This document shows positions 9,191-16,999 of a stretch of DNA of 64,000 nucleotides, one piece after another. The stretch covers positions 186,001-250,000 of the forward strand of contig NZ_JAVKPH010000002.1 in NCBI RefSeq assembly GCF_031432425.1, given 5' to 3'. The notes beneath the pieces are model-generated. The model was given only the letters and a program-made list of their open reading frames with translations, made no database searches and was not told where the DNA came from. Each line of letters opens with the position of its first letter. Position 1 is the first letter of the stretch. The stretch comes from Ruixingdingia sedimenti. GTDB taxonomy: Bacteria; Pseudomonadota; Alphaproteobacteria; Rhodobacterales; Rhodobacteraceae. Made by a program: the position numbers and the translations under genes.

Positions 9191-9949
9191 ATGCGCTTCA
9201 AGGACAGGATCTGCGTCATCACTGGCGCCGGGCAGGGGATCGGGCTGGAGGCCGCCCGCATCTTCGCGCGCGAGGGCGCGGCGGTGGTGGTGAACGACGT
9301 GAACCCCGACACCGCCCATGCCGCCGCCGCCACGATCACGGCAGAGGGCGGCCGGGCGCTGGCCATCCCCGGCAGCGTGGCCGACCCCGCGCAGGTGAAC
9401 GCGGCGGTGGACGAGATCCTGAACCGCTTCGGTCGCATCGACGTGCTGGTGAACAACGCGGGCTTCGGCCTGTTTTCCAGCGGTGAAACCGCCACGCTGG
9501 AAAGCTGGCGCAAGGTGCATGACGTGGTGCTGGACGGCGCCTTCCTCTGGGGGCAGGCGGTGGCGGTGCGCAGCATGATCCACAACCGCGCCGGGGCGAT
9601 CGTGAACCTCGGCTCGCTGGCGGGCCTGAACGGCACGCGCAACCTGTTCGAATATGTCAGCGCCAAGCATGGCGTGGTGGGCATGACCAAGGCGATGGCG
9701 GTGGAATGGGGGCCGCATGGCATCCGCGTCAACTGCGTCTGCCCCGGCGTGACCGATACCCCCGGCAACACCATCCGCGCCCGCGACCCCGAGGCCTATC
9801 AGGCCCGCATCCGCCGCATCCCGCTCGGCCGGTCGGCCGATCCGGCGGAACAGGCAGAGGTGATCGCCTTCCTCGCCTCGCCCGCGGCGTCCTTCGTCAA
9901 CGGGGTGGCGATCCCGGTGGATGGCGGGCAGATGGCGCTTTATTCCTGA
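9191..9949 (+). CDS. Short-chain dehydrogenase/reductase family protein
   Basis: 252 aa classical SDR. The cofactor motif TGAGQGIG is at 11-18, NNAG at 88-91, the catalytic serine near 142 and YVSAK with Y155 and K159, so it should be active. D36 in VVVNDVN after the second beta strand favours NAD(H). The substrate cannot be assigned. It follows sdaA by 73 bp in the same direction with GGAGGAG before the ATG, so it may belong to the sox-gly-sda transcription unit, ended by the terminator at 9956. Confidence 0.88.
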   Translation: MRFKDRICVITGAGQGIGLEAARIFAREGAAVVVNDVNPDTAHAAAATITAEGGRALAIPGSVADPAQVNAAVDEILNRFGRIDVLVNNAGFGLFSSGETATLESWRKVHDVVLDGAFLWGQAVAVRSMIHNRAGAIVNLGSLAGLNGTRNLFEYVSAKHGVVGMTKAMAVEWGPHGIRVNCVCPGVTDTPGNTIRARDPEAYQARIRRIPLGRSADPAEQAEVIAFLASPAASFVNGVAIPVDGGQMALYS

Positions 9950-9955
9950 AACGCG

Positions 9956-9983
9956 AACGGCCCGGCGTCGCCGCCGGGCCGTT
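9956..9983. terminator. Rho-independent-type terminator after the SDR gene
   Basis: An 11-bp perfect stem, AACGGCCCGGC pairing with GCCGGGCCGTT, with a 6-nt loop and a pyrimidine-rich CCTTTC tail. It lies between the convergent SDR gene and the TerC-like gene and could serve both strands. Confidence 0.75.
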
Positions 9984-10003
9984 CCTTTCACATGGGCCGG
10001 GGC

Positions 10004-11101
10004 CTATTCCGCCGCGGCCTCTGCGCCTTCCTCGAAACCGCCGTTGCGGCGGTTCCAGCGGATCGAGGACCACAGCGAGATACCGATCAGCGCCGCCCCG
10101 CCAAGGCCGGTGATGACCTCGGGGATATGCACCAGCGTCTGCACATACATGATCACCGACAGGATCAGGATGGCATAGAACGCCCCGTGTTCCAGATAGC
10201 GGTACTGCGCCAGCGTCCCCTTTTCGACCAGCATGATCGTCATCGAACGCACATACATCGCCCCGATGCCGAGGCCGATGGCGATGATGAACAGGTTCTG
10301 GCTCAGCGCGAAGGCGCCGATCACGCCGTCGAAGCTGAACGAGGCGTCGAGCACTTCAAGATACAGGAACGCGCCGAGGCCCCCCTTGGCGGCGCCGGTC
10401 ATCATTTCCTGTTCCCTGTCGAGGATCCCGCCCAGGATCTCGACCAGAAGGAAGGTCAGCAGGCCATAGATCGCGGCATGGATGAAGGTGGTCGCCTGCG
10501 CCGCGCCCACCTGCGTTTCCACCACGCGCGAGAACAGCAGCATCACCAGCAGCACGAAACCGATCTCGATCCCCTTGATCGAGGCATATTGCGTGGCCTT
10601 GTTTTCCAGCCAGCGGACCCAGTGGACGTCCTTTTCATGGTCGAAGAAGAAGGTCAGCCCGACCATCATCAGGAAGGTGCCGCCGAAGGCCGCGATGGGC
10701 AGATGCGCATCATGCATGATGCGGGCGTATTCCTCGGGCTGGCTCGCGGCCATCACCAGCGCGGTCCAGGGGCCCACCTGGGCGGCGATGACGACGATCA
10801 GCAGCGGGAACACGATCCGCATGCCGAAGACGGCGATGATGATGCCCCAGGTCAGGAAGCGGTGCTGCCATTTCGGCGTCATGTCCTTGAGCTTGTTCGC
10901 GTTGACGATCGCGTTGTCGAAGGACAGCGAGATTTCCAGCACCGCCAGCACGCAGACGATGAAAAAGACCTTCATCGCCCCGCCGAAGGTATGTTCGGTC
11001 GAAAAGCCGAGCCAGAGCCCGAGCCCGAGCCCGATGGCGGTGAAGATGAAAGCCCAGGTGAAATAGCCGAGCGTGGAGCGGGTTGCGGTCGGGGCGGTCA
11101 T
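10004..11101 (-). CDS. DUF475/TerC-like integral membrane protein
   Basis: 365 aa with about nine hydrophobic segments. It carries the acidic intramembrane motifs ISLSFDNAIVNA near residue 55 and LDASFSFDGVIGAF later, typical of the TerC superfamily and DUF475 group. TerC proteins are linked to metal (manganese) export and tellurite resistance; the exact role of DUF475 members is not settled. I chose the ATG at 11101; the next upstream in-frame ATG at 11134 would add 11 residues. It converges with the SDR gene. Confidence 0.85.
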   Translation of the reverse strand: MTAPTATRSTLGYFTWAFIFTAIGLGLGLWLGFSTEHTFGGAMKVFFIVCVLAVLEISLSFDNAIVNANKLKDMTPKWQHRFLTWGIIIAVFGMRIVFPLLIVVIAAQVGPWTALVMAASQPEEYARIMHDAHLPIAAFGGTFLMMVGLTFFFDHEKDVHWVRWLENKATQYASIKGIEIGFVLLVMLLFSRVVETQVGAAQATTFIHAAIYGLLTFLLVEILGGILDREQEMMTGAAKGGLGAFLYLEVLDASFSFDGVIGAFALSQNLFIIAIGLGIGAMYVRSMTIMLVEKGTLAQYRYLEHGAFYAILILSVIMYVQTLVHIPEVITGLGGAALIGISLWSSIRWNRRNGGFEEGAEAAAE

Positions 11102-11615
11102 GCCGACACGCCCTGACGGATGGAAACGGGGCATGAAGGGGCTGCGCAAACGCAGATCCGGTGTTGGAGCATCTGAAACGAGTCCGTGCGGCAGTTTCGC
11201 TCTGCGACGCCGACATCGCAAGAACGCCGCAGGTTCTTGCCAGAGGGGCCCGGTCGCCGTGCGCCTGACTCAGGCAGGCCCCCCAAATATCGTGTCTCGG
11301 ACCGCATCCGCAACCCCGGCGCGGGGCCGGCGCGGAAAAAGACCGGCATCCCGGCGCACGCGGGAATGCCCATGCGGGGAAAGCCCCGGCCTGCATCGTT
11401 GTTCCCCTCGGCGGTTCGCGCCCCGTGGCTGCTGTCGGCGGCCTCCGGCGGGGGTATTTGGGAAAAGGTGAAGCGCAGGCGCATCATAGAGACCCGGCGC
11501 ATGCCTTTCACCGTGACCCAAATATCCCCGCCGGAGGCTCCTGGGCTTTCCGTCGGCACCACCGCCGGGCAGGGGCCCGCCATCGCCCCCGGCGCCCGCT
11601 GATCGGGTCCGGCTG
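11102..11615. other. Gene-free stretch with inverted repeats
   Basis: This 514-bp stretch between the TerC-like gene start and the PopZ-like gene stop shows no convincing gene. It holds a hairpin near 11347-11370 (GCATCCCG / CGGGAATGC type) and the large inverted repeat at 11441-11538. A promoter for the TerC-like gene should lie near its left end, but I see no clear consensus. Confidence 0.6.
11441..11538. repeat. Long inverted repeat made of two CCTCCGGCGGG / ATATTTGGG elements
   Basis: The left arm at 11441-11462 and right arm at 11517-11538 are 22 nt each and pair with one mismatch. Both contain CCTCCGGCGGG followed by TATTTGGG. The inner flanks (AAGGTGAAGCGC versus GCGCATGCCTTTCACC) also pair partly, so the whole could fold as one large hairpin. 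Related single copies occur at 29794-29815 and 34081-34099. Confidence 0.75.
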
Positions 11616-12320
11616 CTAGCTGAAATCGCGTGCGGCCAGCGCCCGGGCGATTTCGGCGCGCACCAGTTTGCGCACGTTGCGGGTGATGCGTTCGCCGAGC
11701 GCGCCCTGCAGTTCCTCGCGTAGGATGTCGCGCACCAGATCGCGCAGCATTTCCTCGTCGATCAGCTCGTCGATCTCTTCGGCCATGCCCGCGAAGGTGC
11801 CGGCGGGATCGGCGTCGAAGGTGCCGGCAAAGCCGGTTTCGGGGGCGGGCTGCGGTTGCGCGGCGAAGGGCGGGGCGGTGAAGGGGGGCGCGTCGTCCCA
11901 GTCTGCCGTGGCCTCGGGCGGTTCGTCCAGATCCGCGGGGCGCGGTTCCGGTTCGGCCGGGGGCATGGCCTGGATTTCCGGTTCGGGTTCCGGCTCTGCG
12001 GCGGGCATCGCCACCGGGCGCGACAGCGCGGCGGGGAAGCGGTCGCCCTCGTCGGGTTCGAACTCGATCGCGCGGGCGGCCAGCATCGCTTCCAGTTCGG
12101 CGATGCGGGCCTCGAGCGTGTCGGGCACGGCGGCGGGTTCTGCCGCCGTAGGGGGCGCCGGTTCCGGGGCGGTAGGCTGGACGCGGAAGGCGGGGGTCAG
12201 CACCAGCCGCGGCGGCCCCGCGGGGGCGGCGGGGCGGGGCGGGCGCGGTTCGTCCGCGACCAGCCGCCGGATGGATGACAGCACGTCCTCGATCTCGACA
12301 TTGGTCATGCGCTCGGACAT
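11616..12320 (-). CDS. PopZ-like (DUF2497-type) polar organising protein
   Basis: 234 aa, strongly acidic and proline-rich. The N-terminus has EIEDVLSSIRRLVADE, close to the conserved PopZ helix (the pattern ILASIRRII-ED). A long linker rich in Pro, Glu and Ala follows, and the C-terminus is helical with LRDLVRDILREELQGAL. This three-part plan is that of PopZ, which forms a polar hub binding ParB and cell-cycle proteins in alphaproteobacteria. The gene next to tolC and pcm matches the popZ neighbourhood in related genomes as I remember it. The start may be 12320 or the ATG at 12308. Confidence 0.65.
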   Translation of the reverse strand: MSERMTNVEIEDVLSSIRRLVADEPRPPRPAAPAGPPRLVLTPAFRVQPTAPEPAPPTAAEPAAVPDTLEARIAELEAMLAARAIEFEPDEGDRFPAALSRPVAMPAAEPEPEPEIQAMPPAEPEPRPADLDEPPEATADWDDAPPFTAPPFAAQPQPAPETGFAGTFDADPAGTFAGMAEEIDELIDEEMLRDLVRDILREELQGALGERITRNVRKLVRAEIARALAARDFS

Positions 12321-12400
12321 GGCGGACCCCGGTTGCTTTGGGCAGGTTGGGTACAAAGAGTAGCCTCTCTGCCCCCCGGACACAACAGATAGTGGCAATT

Positions 12401-12416
12401 GGCGGCAATTGCCGCC
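12401..12416. other. Perfect 16-bp palindrome at the tolC stop
   Basis: GGCGGCAATTGCCGCC is its own reverse complement and abuts the tolC stop codon at 12416-12418. It sits 80-96 bp upstream of the PopZ-like start. It could be a weak terminator stem or an operator; nothing in the sequence decides between them. Confidence 0.4.
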
Positions 12417-13819
12417 TATTCCGCCCCGATCGACTTCAACACGCGCTCCAGCCGCTTGCCGCGGGTCGAGGTCGCGGGCGCGTCCTTGACCGCGTTGTAA
12501 TAGGCCGTCGCGTCATAGGTCGGGATGCCGAGCCCCAGATGTTCCACCGTCAAAAGGCCCATCGCCGCCAGCAGGCCATAGGTGGCGTTGTATTCCGTCG
12601 TCACCGCCGACAGCCGCGCGGCCTGCGCGTCCAGCAGTTCCTGTTCGGCGTTCAGCACGTCGAGCGTGGTGCGCGCGCCGAGCGTCGCTTCTTCCCGGAT
12701 GCCCTCATAGGCGGCGCGGGCGGCGCGGATCTGCTGGTCGCCCGCCGAAATCGCCGCACGCGCGACCGAAATGCGCGCCCAGGCCTGGCCCACCGCCTCT
12801 TCGACCGAGGCGGCGGTCTGGTGCAGCGCCGCGCGGGTCGCATCGCGCCGGGCGATGGCCTGCCGGAACAGCGCCGATCCGCGCCCGCCCTGGTAGAGCG
12901 GCTGCGACAGCTGCACCCCGACCGAGGCGCTGTCGAGCCCGCCGGTCGCGCGCCCGGCCCGCGCCGAGGCGGTGACGTTCGGCATCTGCGACGCCTCGAC
13001 CCGCAGCACGTTGATTTCCGACGCGCGGACCTCGTGCTGCAACTGCTTGATGGCATAGTGGTTGCGCTGCGCGATGGCCTTGGCTTCCTCCAGCGTGCGC
13101 GCGGTCTGGGGCGCGCGCGGCGGCGGGCGCAGCCGGCCGGGGAAGTTGCCGACGGCAAGGTTGTAGGTCTCGCGCGCGATGCGCAGGTCGCCGTCGGCCA
13201 GCGCCAGATTGGCGCGGGCGGCGGCCAGGCGCGCCTCGGCGATGGCGACATCGGTGCGCGTCACCTCGCCCAGTTCGAACCGGTCCTGCGCGGCGTTCAG
13301 TTCCTGCTGGATCACCCGCACGTTCGACTGCCGCAGCGCCAGCGTATCCTCGGCCAGCAGTACCGCGGTATAGGCCTGCACGGCGCCGAACAGCACCTGA
13401 TGTTCCACCCCCACCAGCGACTGGCGCGTGGCCAGCACCAGTTCCTTCGCCGCGTCGATGGCCAGCCGCCGCGCGCCGAAGTCGAACAGCGTGATTTCCG
13501 CCGACAGGCTGATCTGCTTTTCCAGCGACGAGGCGGTGGTGACGCGCGGCCCGAGGATGGTGGTGGTCAGCCGTTCGGCGCTGCTTTTGGTCATGCCCAT
13601 GGAATAGGCCACCACCGGGCGCAGCGCGGATACCGCGACCGCCACATCCTCGTCGGCGGCGCGCAGCACGGCGCGGTTCTGGTCCAGCAGGTTGCTGCTG
13701 CGGTAGGCGGCGATCAGGGCATCGGTCAGGGTTTCCGCATGGACCGCGGGGGGCGCGGCCAGCGTTGCCGCAGCACCGAACACGGCGGCCAACAGCGCCG
13801 ATCTGAAACCCTTTGTCAT
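12416..13819 (-). CDS. tolC: TolC family outer membrane efflux/secretion protein
   Basis: 467 aa with a Sec signal peptide (MTKGFRSALLAAVFGAAATL, cleavage likely after AVHA). Two internal repeats of the outer-membrane-efflux domain are visible, the first starting with ETLTDALIAAYRSSNLL and the second with ARTLEEAKAIAQRNHYAI. TolC forms the trimeric outer-membrane channel of type I secretion and RND efflux. The RTX-type protein at 57.5 kb is the kind of substrate such a channel exports. It lies between pcm-like and popZ-like genes on the same strand. Confidence 0.94.
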   Translation of the reverse strand: MTKGFRSALLAAVFGAAATLAAPPAVHAETLTDALIAAYRSSNLLDQNRAVLRAADEDVAVAVSALRPVVAYSMGMTKSSAERLTTTILGPRVTTASSLEKQISLSAEITLFDFGARRLAIDAAKELVLATRQSLVGVEHQVLFGAVQAYTAVLLAEDTLALRQSNVRVIQQELNAAQDRFELGEVTRTDVAIAEARLAAARANLALADGDLRIARETYNLAVGNFPGRLRPPPRAPQTARTLEEAKAIAQRNHYAIKQLQHEVRASEINVLRVEASQMPNVTASARAGRATGGLDSASVGVQLSQPLYQGGRGSALFRQAIARRDATRAALHQTAASVEEAVGQAWARISVARAAISAGDQQIRAARAAYEGIREEATLGARTTLDVLNAEQELLDAQAARLSAVTTEYNATYGLLAAMGLLTVEHLGLGIPTYDATAYYNAVKDAPATSTRGKRLERVLKSIGAE

Positions 13820-13866
13820 GCCCTGCTCCTGTTCCTCTGTTCCGCGCCCGACTGCCTGTTTTTATG

Positions 13867-14520
13867 TCAGAGCGCGAATTCCCGTTTTTCTTCGAACCCC
13901 GGCAGCACCGGGGCAGCGGCGTTGAAGGCAAAGCGCCAGGCGATATGCCCGTCGCGCTTGAGCCCGGTGCGGCAGACGCCAAGCGCGCCTTCCATGAACA
14001 GGCAGGCGATGCGCCCGCCTTCCTTCAGCTGTGCGGTGACGGCCTCGGGCAGAACCTCGACCGCGCCCTCGACCAGGATCGCGTCATAGGGCCCGTGCTT
14101 GGGTGCGCCGTCCGCCAGCGGTGCGGCGATGACGGCGGCATTGTCCACGCCTTCGGCCGACAGGGCGGCCTGCGCCTCGGCGGCAAGGGCGGCGTCCTCT
14201 TCCACGGCGACCACGGCCTCGGCCATCCGGGCCATCACGGCGGCGGCGTAGCCGAGCCCCGCGCCCAGATCCAGCACCAGTTCCCCGGCCTGAATATCCA
14301 GCGCATCCAGCATCTTGGCCAGCGTGCGCGGTTCCAGCACCACACGGCGCGGGGCGAGCGGGAGGTTCTCGCCGATATAGGCGGCCTCGCGCAGGGCGGG
14401 GGGCACGAAGACCTCGCGCCGGACGGCCAGCATGGCCGCGATCACCGGATATTTGGTGACATCGGACGGGCGGACCTGGGTATCCACCATCGTGACGCGG
14501 CGGGCGGCGAAATCCGGCAT
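13867..14520 (-). CDS. Protein-L-isoaspartate O-methyltransferase-like protein
   Basis: 217 aa SAM-dependent methyltransferase with motif I LVLDLGAGLGYAAAVMARM and the N-terminal pattern MVDTQVRPSDV that marks the Pcm-like group found next to tolC in alphaproteobacteria. Classical Pcm repairs isoaspartyl residues in damaged proteins; whether this diverged group does so is not established. The ATG at 14520 was chosen over an upstream ATG that adds 25 residues without conserved character. It is 47 bp upstream of tolC and probably in the same transcription unit. Confidence 0.85.
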   Translation of the reverse strand: MPDFAARRVTMVDTQVRPSDVTKYPVIAAMLAVRREVFVPPALREAAYIGENLPLAPRRVVLEPRTLAKMLDALDIQAGELVLDLGAGLGYAAAVMARMAEAVVAVEEDAALAAEAQAALSAEGVDNAAVIAAPLADGAPKHGPYDAILVEGAVEVLPEAVTAQLKEGGRIACLFMEGALGVCRTGLKRDGHIAWRFAFNAAAPVLPGFEEKREFAL

Positions 14521-14656
14521 GGGCGAGGCTCGTGAGATCGTTGAATTCGCATATGTCTTGCCACAGAAATACGCGATGGGCAACAAGCCGCGCAAACGGG
14601 CGACGCGGTGACGCGGGGCCGCCCTCTGTGCGCGCCCGCACCGACGGAAGCGGCCG

Positions 14657-15106
14657 TCAGGCCGCAGGGCGCGGGCGGTCGCCGAAGAGGCGGGGATATT
14701 CCGCCTTGGGGCAGCGGTTCTGGATCACGGTCAGGCCCCGCGCTTCCGCCTTGGCGGCGGCCTCGGCGTTCATCACCCCGACCTGCATCCAGACGGTGCG
14801 CAGATGCGGCAGATGCGCCAGCGCGTCGTCGACCACCGGGGGCACCTGTTCGGACCGGCGGAAGATGTCGACCATGTCCACCCGGTCCTCCGCCGGGATG
14901 TCGGCCAGCGCGGCGCGCACGGTTTCGCCAAGGAAAACCTGCCCCGCCAGCCCCGGATTGACCGGGATCACGCGATAGCCGCGGCCCTTGAGGAAGGCCG
15001 CGACATAGTGGCTCGGCCGGCTTGGATCGGCCGAAAAGCCCACGACGGCGATGGTGCGCGTCTGCGTCAGCACGCGGCGGAGAAGATCGTCGGAAGGGTC
15101 GGTCAT
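14657..15106 (-). CDS. CoA-binding domain protein (YccU type)
   Basis: 149 aa single Rossmann-like CoA-binding domain: TRTIAVVGFSADPSRPSHYVAAFL at the N-terminus, then VNPGLAGQVFLGE and WMQVGVMN with a late NRCPKAEYPRLFG. These match the stand-alone CoA-binding family related to succinyl-CoA synthetase. The cellular function of the family is unknown. Confidence 0.88.
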   Translation of the reverse strand: MTDPSDDLLRRVLTQTRTIAVVGFSADPSRPSHYVAAFLKGRGYRVIPVNPGLAGQVFLGETVRAALADIPAEDRVDMVDIFRRSEQVPPVVDDALAHLPHLRTVWMQVGVMNAEAAAKAEARGLTVIQNRCPKAEYPRLFGDRPRPAA

Positions 15107-15139
15107 GGCGGCGCCTTTCGTGAAACGGGGGCGTTCAAG

Positions 15140-15170
15140 AAAAAGGCGCCCGGACCAGAGGCCGGGCGCC
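15140..15170 (-). terminator. Terminator reading leftward, downstream of rlmB
   Basis: A 9-bp stem, GGCGCCCGG / CCGGGCGCC (15145-15153 and 15162-15170), is followed on the minus strand by a run of five T. It lies about 114 bp past the rlmB stop. The intervening 113 bp show no credible gene. Confidence 0.8.
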
Positions 15171-15283
15171 AGTCACGGAACGAGGGACAGTGAAGTGAAA
15201 CGCGAAGGTTCCGGGTCCGCGTCTCTGTCTGTGACATGGATACCGCAGTGGCGGATTGAAATGCCGTTGACGCGAACGTGATC

Positions 15284-16063
15284 TCACTGCGCCTCACCTG
15301 CCGCATAAAGCGCCACCGCCGCCGCGTTCGATACGTTGAGCGAACCGAACCCCCCCGCGAACGGGATCCGGGCCAGCATGTCGCAGGTCTCGCGCGTCTT
15401 TTCGCGCAGGCCGGGGCCTTCCGCCCCCAGGACAAGGCCGATGGGGCGGCGGTCGGCGCGGGACACGGCCTCGGCCAGCGTCAGGTCGGCCGCGCCGTCG
15501 AGGCCGATCAGCACATAGCCCATGGCGCGCAAGGCCTCCATCGCCTCGGACAGGTTGGTGACGCGCAGATAGGGCTGGCGTTCCAGCGCGCCCGAGGCCG
15601 TCTTGGCCAGCGCCCCGGTTTCCGGCGCCGAATGGTGGCGCGGCGCGATCACCGCGCGGGCGCCGAACACCTCGGCCGACCGCAGCACCGCGCCCACATT
15701 GTGCGGGTCGGTCACGCGGTCGAGCAGCACCACCAGCGGCTTGCCCGCGCCCGCCGCCGCCACATCCTCCAGCGATCCCCAGTCCAGCGGCTTCACCTCC
15801 AGCGCCGCGCCCTGGTGGACCGACTCGGGGTCGATCGGGGCGGTGAACCTGCGCGCATCGGCGATCTCGGGCGCGATCCCGGCGGCGGCGATGGCATCGG
15901 CCAGCTTGTCGGCGGCATTGCGCGTCACGATCAGCCGCAGCCGGACCCGCGCGGGGTTCAGCAGCGCATCGCGCACCGCATGCAGCCCGAAGAGCCACAC
16001 CGTCTCTGCCGCCGCCGTGCGCTTGGCGCGTTCCTTGTCGATCACCCAGGCGGGTTTCTTCAT
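15284..16063 (-). CDS. rlmB: 23S rRNA (guanosine-2'-O-)-methyltransferase, RlmB/SpoU family
   Basis: 259 aa. The N-terminal substrate-binding domain begins VWLFGLHAVRDAL. The SpoU knotted methyltransferase domain shows the three motifs: DRVTDPHNVGAVLRSAEVFG, LVLGAEGPGLRE and GSLNVSNAAAVALY. RlmB methylates the ribose of G2251 in 23S rRNA. The start at 16063 gives MKKPAWV. It diverges from the tRNA-Tyr gene 118 bp away and is followed by a terminator. Confidence 0.93.
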   Translation of the reverse strand: MKKPAWVIDKERAKRTAAAETVWLFGLHAVRDALLNPARVRLRLIVTRNAADKLADAIAAAGIAPEIADARRFTAPIDPESVHQGAALEVKPLDWGSLEDVAAAGAGKPLVVLLDRVTDPHNVGAVLRSAEVFGARAVIAPRHHSAPETGALAKTASGALERQPYLRVTNLSEAMEALRAMGYVLIGLDGAADLTLAEAVSRADRRPIGLVLGAEGPGLREKTRETCDMLARIPFAGGFGSLNVSNAAAVALYAAGEAQ

Positions 16064-16181
16064 CGTATCCTCCGTTGGCGGCGCCAGAATGGACGGGGCG
16101 GGGGGCGGGCGCAAGGGCAGGGTGGCGGCCAGAATTCCGCTTGACGCCCCCCGGGGCCTCCGCTATCTCCCCCCTCGCGTC

Positions 16182-16265
16182 GGGCGACGTGCTGCAAGGT
16201 GCGGCAGCGGACTGTAACTCCGCCGGGGAGACCCATGCCTGGTTCGATTCCAGGGTCGCCCACCA
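16182..16265 (+). tRNA. tRNA-Tyr (anticodon GTA), atypical core
   Basis: 84 nt including an encoded CCA. The acceptor stem GGGCGAC / GTCGCCC is perfect. The anticodon stem GCGGA / TCCGC encloses a loop with GTA at 16214-16216. The T arm CCTGG-TTCGATT-CCAGG is perfect, and a 14-nt variable arm makes it type II, as expected for bacterial tRNA-Tyr. The D arm is odd: position 8 reads G rather than T, and 14 and 21 are C and G rather than A. See findings. Confidence 0.85.
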
Positions 16266-16464
16266 CTTCACCAAGAATTGCTGTGTAATGCCAATGACTT
16301 GGCGAAATGAGTGGGTTTCGCCACCCCTGCCTAACAAATACCTATGACAAATGCCGAAGCCCCATCCGGGTTGCCGTGCAGGGGTGTTTCCTGCCCGCGA
16401 AAGGTCGGCTTGCCGCGATGCCAGCCCCGGCGCATGATCGTAACCGCACATCATCGGGGGCAAT
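16266..16464. other. AT-richer stretch behind tRNA-Tyr
   Basis: This 199-bp stretch is visibly lower in GC than its surroundings and begins right after the CCA of the tRNA. It contains a 7-bp hairpin (GGCGAAA 16301-16307 / TTTCGCC 16316-16322), which may end the tRNA transcript. No gene is visible. I saw no duplicated tRNA 3' end that would mark an attachment site. Confidence 0.5.
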
Positions 16465-16752
16465 ATGGGTGACACCGTTTCGGACATTCTCACGGGCTTA
16501 GGCTTGGCGCTGACCTTGGCCGGGGCATGGATCACGGCGCGGGCGGTGATATTGAAGGAAGATGACGCAATCAACATTGGTCTGCCACGATGGGCTTCCG
16601 ATGATCGTGAAAGAAACTTGACGCTGCCGATGGTGCAGAACCTTCTTGCGTCTTCCCGTGGTGCGCGGCGCGGCCTTCTGTTCATCGCAGGCGGCACGGC
16701 GTTGCAGCTTGTGCCGATCATCGTTCGACTGGCCTGCCAGATCATCAGCTAG
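16465..16752 (+). CDS. Small two-helix membrane protein, unknown
   Basis: 95 aa. Two hydrophobic segments, roughly residues 8-28 and 68-92, flank a charged middle (KEDDAINIGL ... SDDRERN). I do not recognise a family. Codon use (TTA, TTG, GAT) differs from the very GC-rich neighbours, which together with its place behind a tRNA gene suggests acquired DNA. It converges with the small minus-strand gene at 16808. Confidence 0.55.
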   Translation: MGDTVSDILTGLGLALTLAGAWITARAVILKEDDAINIGLPRWASDDRERNLTLPMVQNLLASSRGARRGLLFIAGGTALQLVPIIVRLACQIIS

Positions 16753-16778
16753 AAAAAAGCCGCCCCCGAAGGGGCGGC
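16752..16778 (-). terminator. Strong terminator reading leftward
   Basis: GCCGCCCC (16759-16766), tetraloop CGAA, GGGGCGGC (16771-16778), followed on the minus strand by six T. This is a textbook Rho-independent terminator for the minus-strand gene that stops at 16808. It supports that small gene being real and expressed. Confidence 0.88.
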
Positions 16779-16807
16779 AGGCGGTTTCCACGGCCCTGTG
16801 GAACTGG

Positions 16808-16999
16808 TCAGGCTTCGGCGGTGCGCAGCGAGCTTTCCACGTCAACGCGGGTCTGCATCCCGGCTTCAACAATCGGGTCATAGAACACGCGGGGCACTTC
16901 GGCGGCGACGCTGGCAAGCTTTTCGTCCAGCGCGGCCACGTCCTGCGCCACCTTCACCCGCATCGCGGCGTCGGGCGCATGGGCAATCGCGGCGTCCAT
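16808..16999 (-). CDS. Small protein of unknown function, possibly a remnant
   Basis: 63 aa if started at the ATG at 16999, preceded by AAAGG. It is helical and charged (VKVAQDVAALDEKLASVAAEVPRVFYDPIVEAG) and matches no family I know. A strong terminator follows its stop, which argues for a transcribed gene. The frame stays open upstream to about 17131, so it may be the 3' part of a longer gene cut by rearrangement. It sits in the small foreign-looking patch next to tRNA-Tyr. Confidence 0.45.
   Translation of the reverse strand: MDAAIAHAPDAAMRVKVAQDVAALDEKLASVAAEVPRVFYDPIVEAGMQTRVDVESSLRTAEA

Noticed and set aside
6445..9774. A 1109-codon open frame opposite glyA, sdaA and the SDR gene
   Set aside because: It has the same GC-driven shadow character, runs through three well-supported genes, and has no domain.
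15103..15283. A small minus-strand gene between rlmB and the CoA-binding gene
   Set aside because: The frame runs through the rlmB terminator hairpin and shows no conserved pattern.
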